In this document: in pieces, positions 49,040-61,368 of the stretch
Position numbering within the stretch: position 1 is the stretch's first letter
How the letters are laid out: every line of letters begins with the position of its first letter
Assembly: GCA_029204225.1 (NCBI GenBank)
Contig: CM055095.1
Location: 24,778,003-24,842,002, forward strand
DNA length: 64,000 bases
Source of the DNA: Diphasiastrum complanatum
Lineage: Eukaryota; Streptophyta; Lycopodiopsida; Lycopodiales; Lycopodiaceae
Direction: 5' to 3'
The notes under the pieces: model-generated
Told to the model about the DNA's origin: nothing
The model's database searches: none
What the model saw: the letters and a program-made list of their open reading frames with translations, nothing else
Position numbers and translations under genes: made by a program

Positions 49040-51080
49040 TTTGCAACAGCCCTATCCGTGTGTGTATTCTCCACACTTTTTGGCAAGAAAGAAGGGTTCT
49101 GGAAAAAGCTTTGTTGGAGGCTAACCTGATTCTTTGCTTGCTGGTTTTTTGAGTTTGTAATGCAATTTTAGGCTAAAATTTTCATCACACAAGGCTTGTA
49201 GGAGGGCAAGTTCCTACATCCATCTAATGTGTGGTTTTGACACATTTCGGCACTGATTTTTCAAATTTGATACTTGCTGGTTTTTGTGTCTTTTAGGGCA
49301 CATTTAGGGTTTGAAAAAGTTTATCTTCTTGGCTGGTTCTTATGGCAAGAGATTTGGGAGCAATTCGTACTTGTTTGGGTGAAGATATGTTGGATGGCAC
49401 CAACTATTCTTCATGGAGTTGCAAGCTGAGATTTGGCATCGACGTGATGATCAAGCTCTTTCATTGATTTATCGGTAACAAGATCTATCTTATATCATTT
49501 GAGATTTTGCAAGACCTCTAAAAGTGCTCGAGAAACACTTTTAAAGATGTACCGAATAAAGGGTTCATCATTATGCTTTCTCCTCTCTACTTCATCCCCT
49601 TTGAAGGTAGAAGAGCAAAGACATGCAAAGTTTGATCATTGTCTTTCTACAAGTACAAGTTTGCATCGGAGTGTTGGTATGGTAGAGCATTCTTCTTCTC
49701 TTGAGTCATTTGTTCCAAAAGATGGATGCATTAGTGAAGAACTTTATGAGAAAGCTTCTCAAGTTAATGTTTTGGAAAAGGCTGAAATTAAGCATTCTTT
49801 GAAGCCATTTTGTACTAATGGAGGAGGGGAAAAAATCATGTCAATTAGTACATTGATTCAAATGGGCAAGTTGCTGGTTTATTTCTTGAAGATGGTGGAC
49901 AACAAATTTAGCCATGGTTTATTGATCTTTTTCAACCTATGTTAGATCGTGAGCATCCTATTATGCATCGGGAATGGCCTGTAGAAGGTTTTTGGACAGC
50001 AAGGTCCACATTTGGAACACTTTGGACAACAAAGTGCTGGTGAGTTTGTGGTTGTTGGACAGCCTGCTATAGCCTCTTATTGGTTGTCCGAGTCTTTGTG
50101 GGATAGCAAAGAATCTTATTAGCTTGGAGGATTCACACATGCCTCACCAAAATCAGTACCTTATGCTGATTTTCATGTTTTGATGCTTACTTCTTATGAT
50201 GACGGTGTTGCCTTACCTAGTGTTGGTGAGCAGATCATTGACAATAAGATTCAAGAGGATATGATGGTAAAAGAGTATCATGTTCTTCTTTATGTTTCTC
50301 GTGGTAAGAAGACTTACTGAATCATGTGGGAACCATTGATGGATTTACAATCCATATTTCGGCTTGTGGCTGGTTTTTTGGTTACCTACTTTGGATGGAG
50401 CATGCTTGTCTTCACTCTTCGACTTGATGCTACCGCACTTCATATCCTACATCTCTTCTACATCGGCCATGATTGGGGTTGAGATTTCGGCTACTTCGAC
50501 AACTTTGAGTTGGAGTTTTTTTTCTTTTTCTTTCGCTACATGAAGTTTTGGGCAACACGAACATTTTGCATTTTGTTGCAAATTTTCCATTCTACCATGT
50601 CATGTTATGTTTTTTACATTATCATTTAAGGAGGGTGTTAGAAATAATAAATGATAATGTTAGTTTCCCATAGGTTAATTTGACCCAAAAGGTCGAGACT
50701 TGTGTAACCATGGGTAAGGTTTATTATTTAGCCCATGTTAAGCTAGTTTTAGCTAAGTTGGACCCAATCTTGGTCTAGTAATAACTCGTGGGTCCAAGTA
50801 AAGTCTAATTATGTTAAGGGGCCCTATCTTGACTTTTGGGGGTGCCCTATCATTAGTAGTGGATAAGTTTAGAGTTTGGAAGGTTCTAGAACTTAGGATT
50901 TGGAAGATTCTGGGCCCTTAGAAGGCCTATTTATATGTACTCATCATTCATTTTTAATTCATTCACTTTCTAGCATTGCTACTACTTTCTCTCTCCTTGA
51001 GGGCACCTAACTCTCTCCCTCTTCTTGTATATGGAGATTGGATGTTAGAAGGATCTTGACACTTTGATTTTGAAACTACA

Positions 51081-51558
51081 TATTACTCGTATAGATTGTT
51101 GCTTTTATATATTAGAAAATCTAAATCTAATCTACTCCTAGATCCCTCCTGGAGATACCTCCTGGATCTAGCCCCCAAGCCATGCCATGTGATAACAAGA
51201 GGAGAAGAGCTCTACTGGTAACCTAGACCAAAAGACGTCGACAAAACAATCACTACCTCAATATATAGAGAGTAGGATCATGTGCATGAGCACATGCAAT
51301 TCCCATGCAGATCAACTATAAATAGGTCACAACTCTTTATGCATACCTCCTACCTATATCAGTCACACCTACATGCACTACTCCATATGTCTCAATTAGA
51401 GTGTCTGGGTCCTCTCAAGGTCATTAGTCACCAACAAGCCTCGACGTGGAATATAATCTAGGCATGACCAATAATCTTGAACACCAGAGGGTCGGTCTAC
51501 CATATCAGGACTATTCCATGTCTTAGGACTACCATATTAGCTGAATATGGCCATAACA
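51081..51558 (-). mobile_element. Gypsy-like 3' LTR
   Basis: This is the reverse complement of the family at 29329-29798 (shared TGTTATGGCCATATTC start, GAGAGGACCCAGACACTCTA and CACATGGCATGGCTTGGGGG blocks). On the right is a polypurine tract, AAGGGAGGAAGAA in reverse complement (51559-51572). It abuts the LTR ending at 51080 on the left. Confidence 0.8.
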
Positions 51559-51770
51559 TTCTTCCTCCCTTAAACAGGTTCTGTCCTCAGAACAAGAAAA
51601 AGAAAACATGAAACTATTCCTTAAGCTTTCAAATCTTGCCCATGAACCATTATTCTTAGTCTGATTCTTCCACCTGAATAAGTACTCAGAGATGCAACAA
51701 TTTTTAAATTGCCTGCCTCTATTCACAAATACTAACTCAAATTCCAAAAGATACACTAAGCTATAATTTT
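51559..51770 (-). pseudogene. 3' end of a Gypsy-like pol (chromodomain-like remnant)
   Basis: The minus strand reads EYLFRWKNQ, then NNGSWARFESL, SEDRTCLREEE just before the LTR. EYLxRWK resembles the core of the chromodomain found at the C-terminus of some plant Gypsy integrases; the end of pol next to the polypurine tract is the right position. Too little remains for certainty. Confidence 0.5.
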
Positions 51771-53680
51771 ATAAGAATCATTCTGAAATCTTTTCCACAA
51801 GGAAAGTCACTAGATTTCAAGAATATTCTTTCAAACCGATTCTTAAACAAATTATGAGTTCCAAATTCTACAATCAACCAAGTAATTAAAGACCATTTTA
51901 TACACATGTCTTTAACAAGATAAACTTTATACAATCACCTAGAACAATATCTAGAGATTACAAAGTTCTGCTGAATTCCAACTAGACATCTTCGACGAGA
52001 GCGACAGACTCAACTACTTCTATGCGAAGTATCCGAAGTGTCCGAAGTATCCGAAGTGCACGACTTCATAGACAACTTCAACAAGTCATTATTTCTAAAC
52101 AGTCTGCGGAAATACACTATCTTCGCAACAGTCTGCAGAAATGAACTGTTTGTTGCACAATTTTGAGAAAAATATGACAATTTTCAACAATGACTTCTTT
52201 TCACATATTTCAAAGAAGTAAATTATTTGTCGACTTTTTCGCATTTTTCCAAAATGCGACAATACAGTCTACTTCAACAAATGAACTATTTTTCATCACT
52301 TCCGCATTTTTTCAAAATGCGAAAAATGCCAGAAACTCGTCCACATCAGCGATCTCGAGTCGCCTAACTTATGTATACTTGTGTAGATGTCGTTGTACTT
52401 CAAATATCTCTTAAGTACAACCAATTACATAGTTAATTTAAACTAGTCTTGTAATTATATTTTAGTTAACCATTTCTTGTAATTACAAGTACACTGGTTA
52501 TAAATACACCTTCAGCTCGCATCAATCGATGAGGCTCCGTGATGCATTTAAATAATTCATTATAGCAGAATTCATTTAGCATCCAAGTTACGCCTCCATT
52601 CTGGGTGTAACACTTTGTGTTGTTCAAGATTTCAGTGTAATATACACGCAACACATTCTTTCTTTCTGTGTCTAACGTAGATATTTGTGTTGTGATCTGA
52701 TTACACTTTCATACTGCTAATTTACTGCTTGCTCACACTTGTTCACTCACTCTGATCAAAACACGGACGTCTACGACTCCTTAGTTTCTGATCAGACGAC
52801 GACTGTCCACGACGCCTGAGGAACCAACATTATCATGATCAGACTGCATTGTCATTCTAAAATTTTGAACTGAACTTCATAACTGAAACTATTTCTTTAA
52901 TCTCTTCGGTGGATTGTACTCGTGTTTGTTTTAGTACGAATATTTCATGATCCTGTCAGTGAGAACGCATGTGCTGTGATTTTATTTCTGCATTTACAAT
53001 CTTTCAGACTGTTCTTGCTTGTAGTAGCCCATAGTAACGAGAGAGTCATTTCCGCAAGTATTTACTTCCCTCTTCCTTCCTTCTCACATCCAACAACAAA
53101 TGTTTAGTACCTGCAAATTTGAAAAGATAGCAACAAACGGTTGCAAGCATTACAACATTATCACACAATGTCATATAACCAAGAGCGCCAATGGTTAGAG
53201 CTCCCACGTGATAAAAATGCAACAGTTCATGTACTCATGGCAACACGTTCTTTCTTTCTGTGTCTAACGTAGATATTTGTGTTGTGATCCGATTTTTATT
53301 ACAACATTATCACACAATGTCATATAACCAAGAGTGCCAATGGTTAGAGCTCCCACGTGATAAAAATGCAAGAAGTTTTTAAAGAATGAATTTAAAACCA
53401 AACAAAAAACACATGGAAATAGAGTCAATCTTGAGTGATTATCTTGCACTAAATTTCAACAAAATTATATGAAAAAATTAACAAAAATGGAACACTTTCC
53501 AAGGGAGGAAGAAAATTCAAAAGTCCCGCCAAGAACAACACTACAATATATTATAAGAGGAAACCTAAACCCAAGTGGCATTTAGAAATGAATGCCGGGT
53601 GACATCTGAAAAGGTGGTGCCGTAACGTCGTGCATTCCTTGCAACTTCACTCCTCTTTCTCAACAACAACAAATCTCTCC
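51771..53680. other. Repeat-rich non-coding region with LTR-like features
   Basis: Near 52020-52070 a short unit TCCGAAGTATCCGAAGTG is repeated. At 52225-52330 two related blocks with TTTTTCCAAAATGCGA lie in tandem. A TATAAATACACC box near 52500, and TTCTTTCTTTCTGTGTCTAA followed by GTAGATATTTGTGTTGTGAT at 52656, look like an LTR promoter/R region. The last block recurs at 53246, and an 80-bp segment (ACATTATCACACAATGTCAT... to ...CACGTGATAAAAATGCAA) is duplicated at 53151 and 53304. No coding motif was found. Confidence 0.45.
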
Positions 53681-53686
53681 CTCCGC

Positions 53687-53694
53687 TATTTAAA
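53687..53694 (+). promoter_or_regulatory. TATA-like box TATTTAAA of the candidate host gene
   Basis: The box is preceded by pyrimidine-rich CTCTCCCTCC and followed about 30 bp downstream by CTCTAAAGCACAG, a plausible start of a leader. It precedes a long intron-containing 5' region leading to the membrane-protein CDS at 55044. Confidence 0.4.
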
Positions 53695-55043
53695 CAACCC
53701 TTCACTCCTTCATCTCTAAAGCACAGTACACAACGCGTTGCTGCTACAAATATATATCGTGCATGATCGCTATTTTCTTCTTCTTATATTCGTATACATC
53801 GACGAGCTTGGAGTTGTGAAGAATTGATTCATCCAGTATTGGAGCTTCTTGTGCAGCTGTTACTGATCCAAACAGGACTAGGTTGGTTCTCGATCCTGCC
53901 GTTTCACTGGAACCCTTATTTTGTTTCTACCTCTATAGCTTTACCTCTATAGTATTAATATTGTTTTTGTAGCGTCGGTTTAATGTTATCGTCAATTGAC
54001 CTTTAAGATGTAACATTACGATCCTATTTCGTGTTAGCAAATATGTTTGTTTTGTTTTGGTGGTTGCTTCTGTACAGTACTGTTTTGATAGCTTCTATAG
54101 TTTCTCTTGTGATATGTTCAGAAGCAAAAGCGGATCTGATCAGAAGAAAGAACAGACATTAAACTTTTGATCTAATGATCGTTGTGTTTATAGTGGTAGT
54201 AATTTGTGGTTGTAAAAAGACACGAATCAATGGAAGATGTCGTTTGTTACATGTTAACTGTATTTTTTCGTCTTGGCAAATATTTTTCTTTCTTTATTTT
54301 GGGGTTTTGACTTTTCCTTGTCATAAACTGCATGTTGTTAATTCAACTGAAAAATGATACAGGGCTCAAAAATTTCCTTCGATTATGTGAACTACGATAA
54401 TCATTTGCATGTAGATTTGAAATCGGATCTCGGATTGACCGGGCAACTGGCTACTTTCTGTGATCTGCGTCTCCTGCATTGCTTCCATTTCATTCTCACT
54501 CTTAGAACTGATCTCTCTTCGATAATTACCTTCCAAAATACACTTTAATGACAAAAATCACATACATATTTATAAATCTCCTTGTTGGCTTTTTGATATT
54601 TTCGCATTTGATTATGGACGGATTTGGAAAATTGACCTAGTCGGTAATTTTAAACATTTTGAAGTTGAATCATATATAAACACGACGTTTTTGGGGGGTC
54701 GACGGAGGGTTTCAATTTATTCAGCGTTTAGCAAAATCTGAACCGACTAAGGGTTTTCCTGCACATAGACCCTTTGGCACAGCTGAATTTCTGGGAATAA
54801 TGCTTGTTGATTCTTGCTAAGCCTTGTAGTTATTAGTTTCATCAGCGTATTATTGCCTTCTCAGTGAATCCAAGAGAAGCTGGCAATTCATGTGAACGTT
54901 TTTCATAATTGGGCTTTCCTGAAGTGGGCTGTAGTTTAGAATCAAAAGTTTTTTGTGAGCAATGTGAGGTTCTTAGCTCTTAGTTTATGATTTTCAGGCG
55001 TAGATCGAGTGGTCACAAGCAAGACATTACTTTCTGGTTATAC

Positions 55044-55451
55044 ATGGATCCGACAAGAATTATTGTACCAGTATTTGGCATGACTGCTGCCGCTGCCATT
55101 GCTTCCTTATACTACATTTTGGGCTTAAACAATTTGAATGACGTAAGTGCAGCATGGCTACCGCTGTTACTGTGATCAAAATATACATAGCCTCATGTAC
55201 AGCAGTAAAATGTTCATCCTTTTTTTCATCAATTTTGTATAATTTTGCTTATCATCAATTACGTGTATTTTAACCTGGGAACAGATCATTAGTATTATCA
55301 GAGAAAATGGGATAATATTGATATTTTTATGCAGAAAGCCTCGCATAAATGTATGGAAGGAGAGGAGCTGGAAGAGTTTCCCCAACAACTTGATGTGAAT
55401 GATGAGAGGGATATCAATTCAAAAGTTGAGATATATGCTTTGTCAAAATAA
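55044..55451 (+). CDS. Small single-pass membrane protein, 71 residues, two coding exons
   Basis: I do not recognise the family. The start is ATG at 55044 (MDPTRIIVPVFGM). Coding exon 1 ends at 55142 before a consensus donor GTAAGT. Coding exon 2 begins at 55335 after TTTTATGCAG and ends with TAA at 55449-55451; the frame is continuous across the junction. Residues 5-27 (IIVPVFGMTAAAAIASLYYI) form a likely membrane helix, followed by a polar acidic tail (MEGEELEEF, DVNDERDINSK). An acceptor TTTTCAG at about 54995 suggests one or more leader introns between here and the TATA box near 53687. Intact splice sites and frame distinguish it from the decayed genes nearby. It could be a host gene, or a longer protein whose first exons I cannot define. 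Confidence 0.55.
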
Positions 55452-56919
55452 CTGAAGAAAATAATGTCCTTGCATTTTCTCCTACTAACAATAAGCTTTG
55501 CTCATTCAAGCTCAAATGTGATAAAGCATGCTCATGCGTTGATAAGGCATGCTCATTCAAGCTCAACGCAAATTACTTCTACTTAGTTGTTGATTAGGTA
55601 TGCACATGGTTACATGAATTATCAAGCATAGTGTTTGACATATGATCCAACAAAAGAAACTTTTCGTATTTTCCTCTTGCATATTAATGCTAAAGCTTCA
55701 TTTCAAAGAACTTGCATATATTAATAGGAATTGAATGTTCATGATTAATCACAAAGCTCCAAAATATAAAAGGACTATGATGTAACATCCTGTAGAAAGA
55801 ATGTAATCCTAATCATTATCAAACCTCATAGTCCATCTAAGCTAGGTGACATTATTCTTGATTGAAAAGATTTTTTGGTTACATGTTTTTTTTTTTCTTT
55901 CAAAGTTTGAATATATAGCAATTTAAGGTTTATCAATCACGAAGCTCCAAAATTTTACTGCCATGAATGAACATCGTTTGGAACAATTTAATCGTAGTCA
56001 TGATCAAACATCATAGTGAATCTAAGTTAAATATCAAGTCTTCCTTGTAGAAATTTTTTATTTTGTGATGTTTATACTACACATCATCACGAAATCTAAG
56101 CACCCTTTATTTTCTAACCACTTGTAGATCACTTATTTGGGAAAAAGTGATCATTTGAGCATTATCATGAAATATCATTACAATTTCTATTTCCTTCTGA
56201 ATGAAATATTCTTGCATGGATGAGATTCAGCTTTATAATGACCATGACTAACAATTTGTGTTCCATGTTGCATTATCACAAAGCTTGGTTTCCATGGAAT
56301 TGTCTTTGTAATGGCTTATTTGTGAGATTGTTCACTAATAAAGACAAGTCATAGGAGTACTAAGTGTTGTGAGAAATCAATGTACAATACAGTCATGGTG
56401 GATGATCATGATGGGGAATTGATGACAAAAAGTCTTTAATTTGCAGGGAATAGAGGCATTGTTAATATTCCTAGATCTTTAGTAGTTTAATTTGTTGCTC
56501 TAATGTATATAGAAGTATGAAATGTCATTGGCATATTGATGTAGCATGCCATTGGATTGTATTGCTCATAATGTGCAAGAGGTTATGTAAAGTGGACTAC
56601 TTTGATTAGCATAATGCCTATATTGGATTCTAAGAGTCTGCTTTGAAGATATTCCTATCAATTACTGTGAACAAGGGACATTACTACAAGATGGCTTTCA
56701 TATTTAAATATGTTTGTAAAGAATATAGCATAATCTAGTACAACTCAATCAAAACAACATACATATGTAAATTAGCTCACATTGCACAAATAGTTGCCAA
56801 TCATCACCCATGGTATGCCATTCACAAAATCATGGCACAATGTCTTCTTATGTGGTGATCGTAAACGGTGTTTAGAATAAATTTTTGTTAGAAGTTTTAA
56901 CTTGCCTCAATCACATGTG

Positions 56920-56922
<3 letters not shown>
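55452..56922. other. Intergenic, no recognised feature
   Basis: AT-rich sequence with short chance frames. A possible polyadenylation-like AATAAG lies at about 55490. No repeat ends or protein motifs. Confidence 0.5.

Positions 56923-57013
<91 letters not shown>
56923..57013 (+). repeat. (TA)n microsatellite, about 91 bp
   Basis: Uninterrupted AT repeat. The region 57014-57379 to its right contains no recognisable gene. Confidence 0.97.
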
Positions 57014-57015
<2 letters not shown>

Positions 57016-57379
57016 TATCCAAGTCAAGTTGGATGTTGCATGCGGTAGTTACTTGATAACATTCACTTGACGAGATTCTACACTATATTACTTGCTCTAT
57101 AATAAAAAACAACTATAAAGTTGTTTTCCTCGTTCCCATGGGTGGTGTTGAAATGACTTGTATAGTATGAGAAGCATGTCTAGTTTCACAATTACACATT
57201 CCTCTCTTAGAAGGGTGGTACTAGGTCTACTAGTCCATCACTCCCTTGGGTTGATTCTAAACCAGGCTTATTGGAATACGTGTGTTTACGGCTTGACTTA
57301 ATTAAGCACTTGCTCTCAAGGGTATTCATCATATTCTGACATACTTGGAGGTGAAATGTCCATCACATTTTGACGAATC

Positions 57380-59785
57380 TAGCTAGTTATAAAAAAAATC
57401 AAGGTTGGATTCCGACGAATCTTGTAACGAGTGATGTGATCTTCTCCCCATGATTTTGATACTGCATTAACAAACTCGACACAAGTCCTTTGGATAGCTT
57501 TCTTATCAATATCAAAGTGTTTTTCTTTTCTTAAAATAACAATCATACTATCAAGCTTTTTCCATACATCAACTTTTAGTACTCTGGTTTTGTTGTCTTT
57601 CTCGAAGTCTTGAGTGGCAGCAATAATATCTGTCCAGACTGAGTGTTGAATATTAGAAGCCTTACCAATATGATTTGATAGGAAACGACATGCTTTTGCT
57701 CCTCCTATGCTTGGCTTAGTTGGCATGTTCCCATTCTTTCCTGAAAGCTTTTCATCTTTTTGAATTTTGACATGTCCTTTATGGAGTCCTGCTTTTGATA
57801 AAACATCTTCTAATCGAGAGATAGCTTCCTTTTCTAATGATGCTGGCTTAGTATTCCAAGAAAAAACTATATGAAAATAAATGATCTTTTCTATTAATCT
57901 AACTTCTGCATGAAGAGTGCAAACATGCACATTTTTCAAGGGGATAGGCAGCACAGGCTTCCAGTTTGGATCTGCATATTCTCTAGTAATTCCTGTACTC
58001 CTAGTTACATCTTTTGCCATTTTCATGCAGTACAAACAAGGGTGTTTTGATGTAGCACCGTGAGAGACATTTACATACATTTCAATGTTTTCAAATCACC
58101 TGCTAAGTGCCATTCAACATTGAAGTCTCCAACTCCTGAAACATTGAGAAGTCCTCCATCTATATGGTCCTTGATGATCCTAGGATAAGATGTCCTTGAG
58201 AATATCCATGATAATATATCATGATCCTCTTTCAGCACCTGTCCAAAGAATTAAGCAGACTTAGTTTACAATGTATTAATACTATTCAATGAATGAAAGA
58301 CTGCCAACCACCATATATCATTTTCTGACTGGACATTGAATCAAAAATCTTCTTGGTTCTCTGTTTGTGATAGAGCACCATTCATGAGAGTTATACTAAC
58401 CCTCTCCATCTTCTTCCCTTTCACAATTTCTGACTCATCTAACTTAAGTACTATGATTATTTTGCCATTCACCTTTTCATAGGTTATATCATAGAATGTG
58501 ACGATGTATCTCAACAAGTGATTTAGATCAACAAATAAATTGTTTGATGAATTATAGAATATCGATCTTACATCAGTTTCATACACCTCCTCAATATGAA
58601 ATGGAGTTCCAGTGATCTTATGCATACCTATGTTTAATGTATCCCTCTCTTTCTTCAAGTGATATGTCCTAGGGATTGAGACTTTTCTAATTAAAACTTG
58701 CTTAAAAGCTTCTCTAATTAGTTTAAATTTTGTTGCATATGCTTCCCTACTAATACCTGTAAAATCACAAGCACCCTGAACTATAGTCTTATCTAAATTT
58801 TTTTGAATGTCCACCATCAAAGACTCTGTTATTTTACACTTTACATTTGAAATCCTATTGTTCATTATGATATGCTCAGTGGATTTGCAAGTCAATATTG
58901 TGCCCAATGACATTCCTAGTGAAGCATTTCTTTAATATTCCGAGGAGCTACTAATGCAGATCTGCAAAAAAAAAATTAGATAGTTAACAGAATATCACCA
59001 TAGCTGAAATTAAATCCAAATGTCATTGAAAAACTTACAAAAATTAGAATATGCTTACTTGAATGCACGGATCCTTCTATTTCGATAACCTCCTTTTGAA
59101 AGCGTTTGAATATCCTTGTAACTTTGTCGCTTTCGCTTCTTACTTTCAGCCTTCTTCTTTGCCAAATCCACATCCTTCTATACAAATAGACTGTAAGACT
59201 GATTGCATTTGCTCTAGTTCTGATTTGATATTGATTGTTATCTTTTGTAATGATTCATTATTTTTTTTAGGTTGTTCATTTCTTCTAACGTCTTTTGGAG
59301 ATGACAATCTCTATTCTGACAATAAGAGGATATCCGAATTAACTCACCTTCTAAAAAGTAAACTTTATTCATATAAAGTTTTTTTCCATGGTTCTGCAAT
59401 CTTTCACAATATCCTAGTAATCCACTATGCCCATTGCATATCCATGTAACTAAATGAGTTATTGAAGAGAATGTGGGATGTGTCAAAGTGCTTGGATCTT
59501 GTGGATATAATGTTCCATCTATCCACAAATCCAAGTTTTTTTTTTCCTTCTGCCCTGTAACGAGAATGATCCTCAGCAGATCTTTGAATTCCTTTGCCTC
59601 CTCTTCTCTGCAAAGGTGCCAAATCAATAGGGATATCCACATGTAGATGATACAATGTCATCATCAAAAAAATAATAGAGTAATCAGTTGCATCAAAGTA
59701 CTATGACCAGATTCTATGAAGCAAAACAAAATACTCATCTTTGATTATATTATATACTATGTACGATCAATCCAATCTCGATGCT
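57380..59785 (-). pseudogene. Tnp, copy 3: transposase-like gene, inverted, 3' truncated
   Basis: This is a minus-strand copy of the gene at 17955-20345, with the same introns. It is better preserved in the catalytic part: 58913-58341 is open over 190 codons (GMSLGTILTCKSTE, FYDITYEKVNGKIIIVLKLD, ERVSITLMNGALSQTENQED). The segment 58080-57379 is open over 233 codons (HGATSKHPCLYCMKMAKDV, VHVCTLHAEVRLIEKIIYFH, IQKDEKLSGKNGNMPTKPS, RTCVEFVNAVSKSWGEDHIT). The N-terminal coiled-coil exon (59642-59238) is interrupted, and the exon at 58250-58130 is shifted. Homology to copy 2 stops exactly at the exon end (HITRYK), so the YGSLSVWSSQ exon is missing, as are genes B, H3-Ulp1 and D. Confidence 0.6.
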
Positions 59786-59833
59786 TGTATACTTGATTCA
59801 AATTTGGAAATGATCAGTACACAGAAACAATCC

Positions 59834-59960
<127 letters not shown>

Positions 59961-60271
59961 CTGGCTAGAAGCTGCTCTTTGGGCCATTGATTAATGGTAC
60001 TTCCTAGTTAATGAATGATTTTATTTTGGATCTGCTGCACTGATATATTTCATGACCATCTTTCAGTTTATTGTTTCTAGATCAAAGTTCAAGATTTCAC
60101 AAGTTTTGCACAAAAATTGTTGAACAAAATGTCCAAAATTGTTTATTTTCCATGTATCGTTCTTGCTTTTGTGTCTCAAAACACCTGTGGGATTGCGTGA
60201 AGTGAATGCTTTGTGGTTGATTGCATCTATTTAGGTTCATGCAAACTTTAAATTTTACAAAGAGCTGTTGG

Positions 60272-60667
60272 CCTGAGCTTTCTTTTCTTTATGGTGGAGC
60301 TCCATACGGGCCATAGGAGAATGCATTGGGAAGAGGCGTAGACATGGTGGTTGGCACTCCAGGTCACATCAAAGTGAGCAACAAATTGTTTTGTTTGCGA
60401 TTGCTGTTGAACCATCCTAATGTTTCGGCTAAATTAGTTTGCTTATCAATCTGAATTTATAGAGTGGGTGAATGGTTTTGATTTCAACTGCATCCTTTGA
60501 GATTAGCAGTCGAACAACGATCATGAACACTAGCCAAATTGTCAGTATGCTTCTCACCTTGCGAGGTATTGTGTGATGTGATGCAGGTTCATTTGGAAAG
60601 AGAAAATCTTAACCTAAAAAGTGTTCTAGATGAGACTGATGACCATGGGTTCATGGAGGATGTCGAG
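60272..60667 (+). pseudogene. DEAD-box RNA helicase pseudogene fragment (plant RH7-like)
   Basis: Two exons are visible. The first (60272-60373) reads ELSFLYGGAPYGP, a TAG, then ENALGRGVDMVVGTPGHIK, covering motif Ib (GTPGR, here GTPGH). After a GTGAGC donor and an ATGCAG acceptor the second (60597-60667) reads VHLERENLNLKSVLDETDDH and GFMEDVE. Motif II should be DEAD and is DETD, and about eight residues before and after it are missing compared with the family pattern (LSSLKFRVLDEADEMLRMGF). Retained introns show a genomic fragment, not a processed copy. The LTR at 60682 follows directly. Confidence 0.8.
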
Positions 60668-60681
60668 TGAATCCGTGGTTA

Positions 60682-61368
60682 TGTGAAAGTACTATACTTT
60701 AGGACCATAAATGAATCTACAAAAGATCCACGAGAGTGATTGGATGCTTGCTTAATAATCTATCAAAAAACTAGACACAAAAAAGTTGATCTAGATTGGC
60801 AATTTGACAAACAACAAGCATTAACAATCAAAAGCATTGATCAACATTGAATTCTGAGCCCACACGTGTGTACTACAGGTTGTAGTACGGACTTCAACCT
60901 AAGAAACAAGTAGAAATTGATTTGGTCTCATTTGGATCACAAAAACTCAATGTACATAGTGAACTATCTTGAGATTGCCAATGAGCTCCAAAAATAATCT
61001 ATCTTCTCACTATGGGAGCTTGGAATACATAGCAAAAGTGACTTCCTTTGTGAAGTTAGGTGTATTTCCAGCATGTAATAAGGAACTAACTTGGCTCTCT
61101 TGCCCTAATTTGCAACCCTTGTCTAATTCCTAGAGTTAGGCTTGGTAGGTAGCTAGTTTGTCAAATTTTCACCTTAAACTTAGGTGTAGGTCTTATGAAG
61201 TAGGGATGACCACCAAATAGACATGACCAACTCTCTTGACTTGACGTAACCTACATTAGGAGTGGGTTTCCACGTGGCATCTTGGCCTTACATGTGTGGA
61301 ACCCAATTATGCACAATATTTACAAAGTTCTACATGGCTAGATTTGCTAACATAGGCAATTTCTCACA
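60682..61368 (-). mobile_element. 3' LTR of Copia C8 (family L2)
   Basis: The 687-bp LTR (TGTGAAAGTACTATAC to TTTCTCACA) is homologous throughout to 27756-28446. CTCCTC follows on the right as a short polypurine remnant. It contains a CACACGTGTG box at about 60872. Confidence 0.85.

Larger units (their letters stand above)
42552..51080 (+). mobile_element. Non-autonomous plus-strand LTR element hosting the younger Copia insertion
   Basis: The left LTR is 42552-42909 and the right LTR 50636-51080. They share TTTCCCATAGGTTA, CCTTGAGGGC and CTTGTATATGGAGATTG blocks; the left copy lacks about 90 bp around 42695. The PBS TGGTATCAGAGCC is at 42910 and a polypurine tract AAGGAGGG is at 50628-50635. 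Without the nested element it is about 2.66 kb. The interior shows only gag-like remnants: LDGTNYSSWSCKLRF (about 49395) and SARETLLKMYRIKGSS (49520), related to the UBN2-type gag. No protease, integrase or reverse transcriptase is present. The terminal TG of the left LTR has become TA, and no clean target duplication remains, so it is old. Confidence 0.8.

Noticed and set aside
52190-52414. 74-codon plus-strand frame
   Set aside because: It covers a local tandem repeat (TTTTTCCAAAATGCGA blocks) and has no start context, splice sites or motif.
57380-58080. Tnp copy 3 as a processed retrogene whose last exon was joined differently
   Set aside because: The break coincides with an exon end, but introns elsewhere in the same copy are retained, so simple truncation or rearrangement is more likely.
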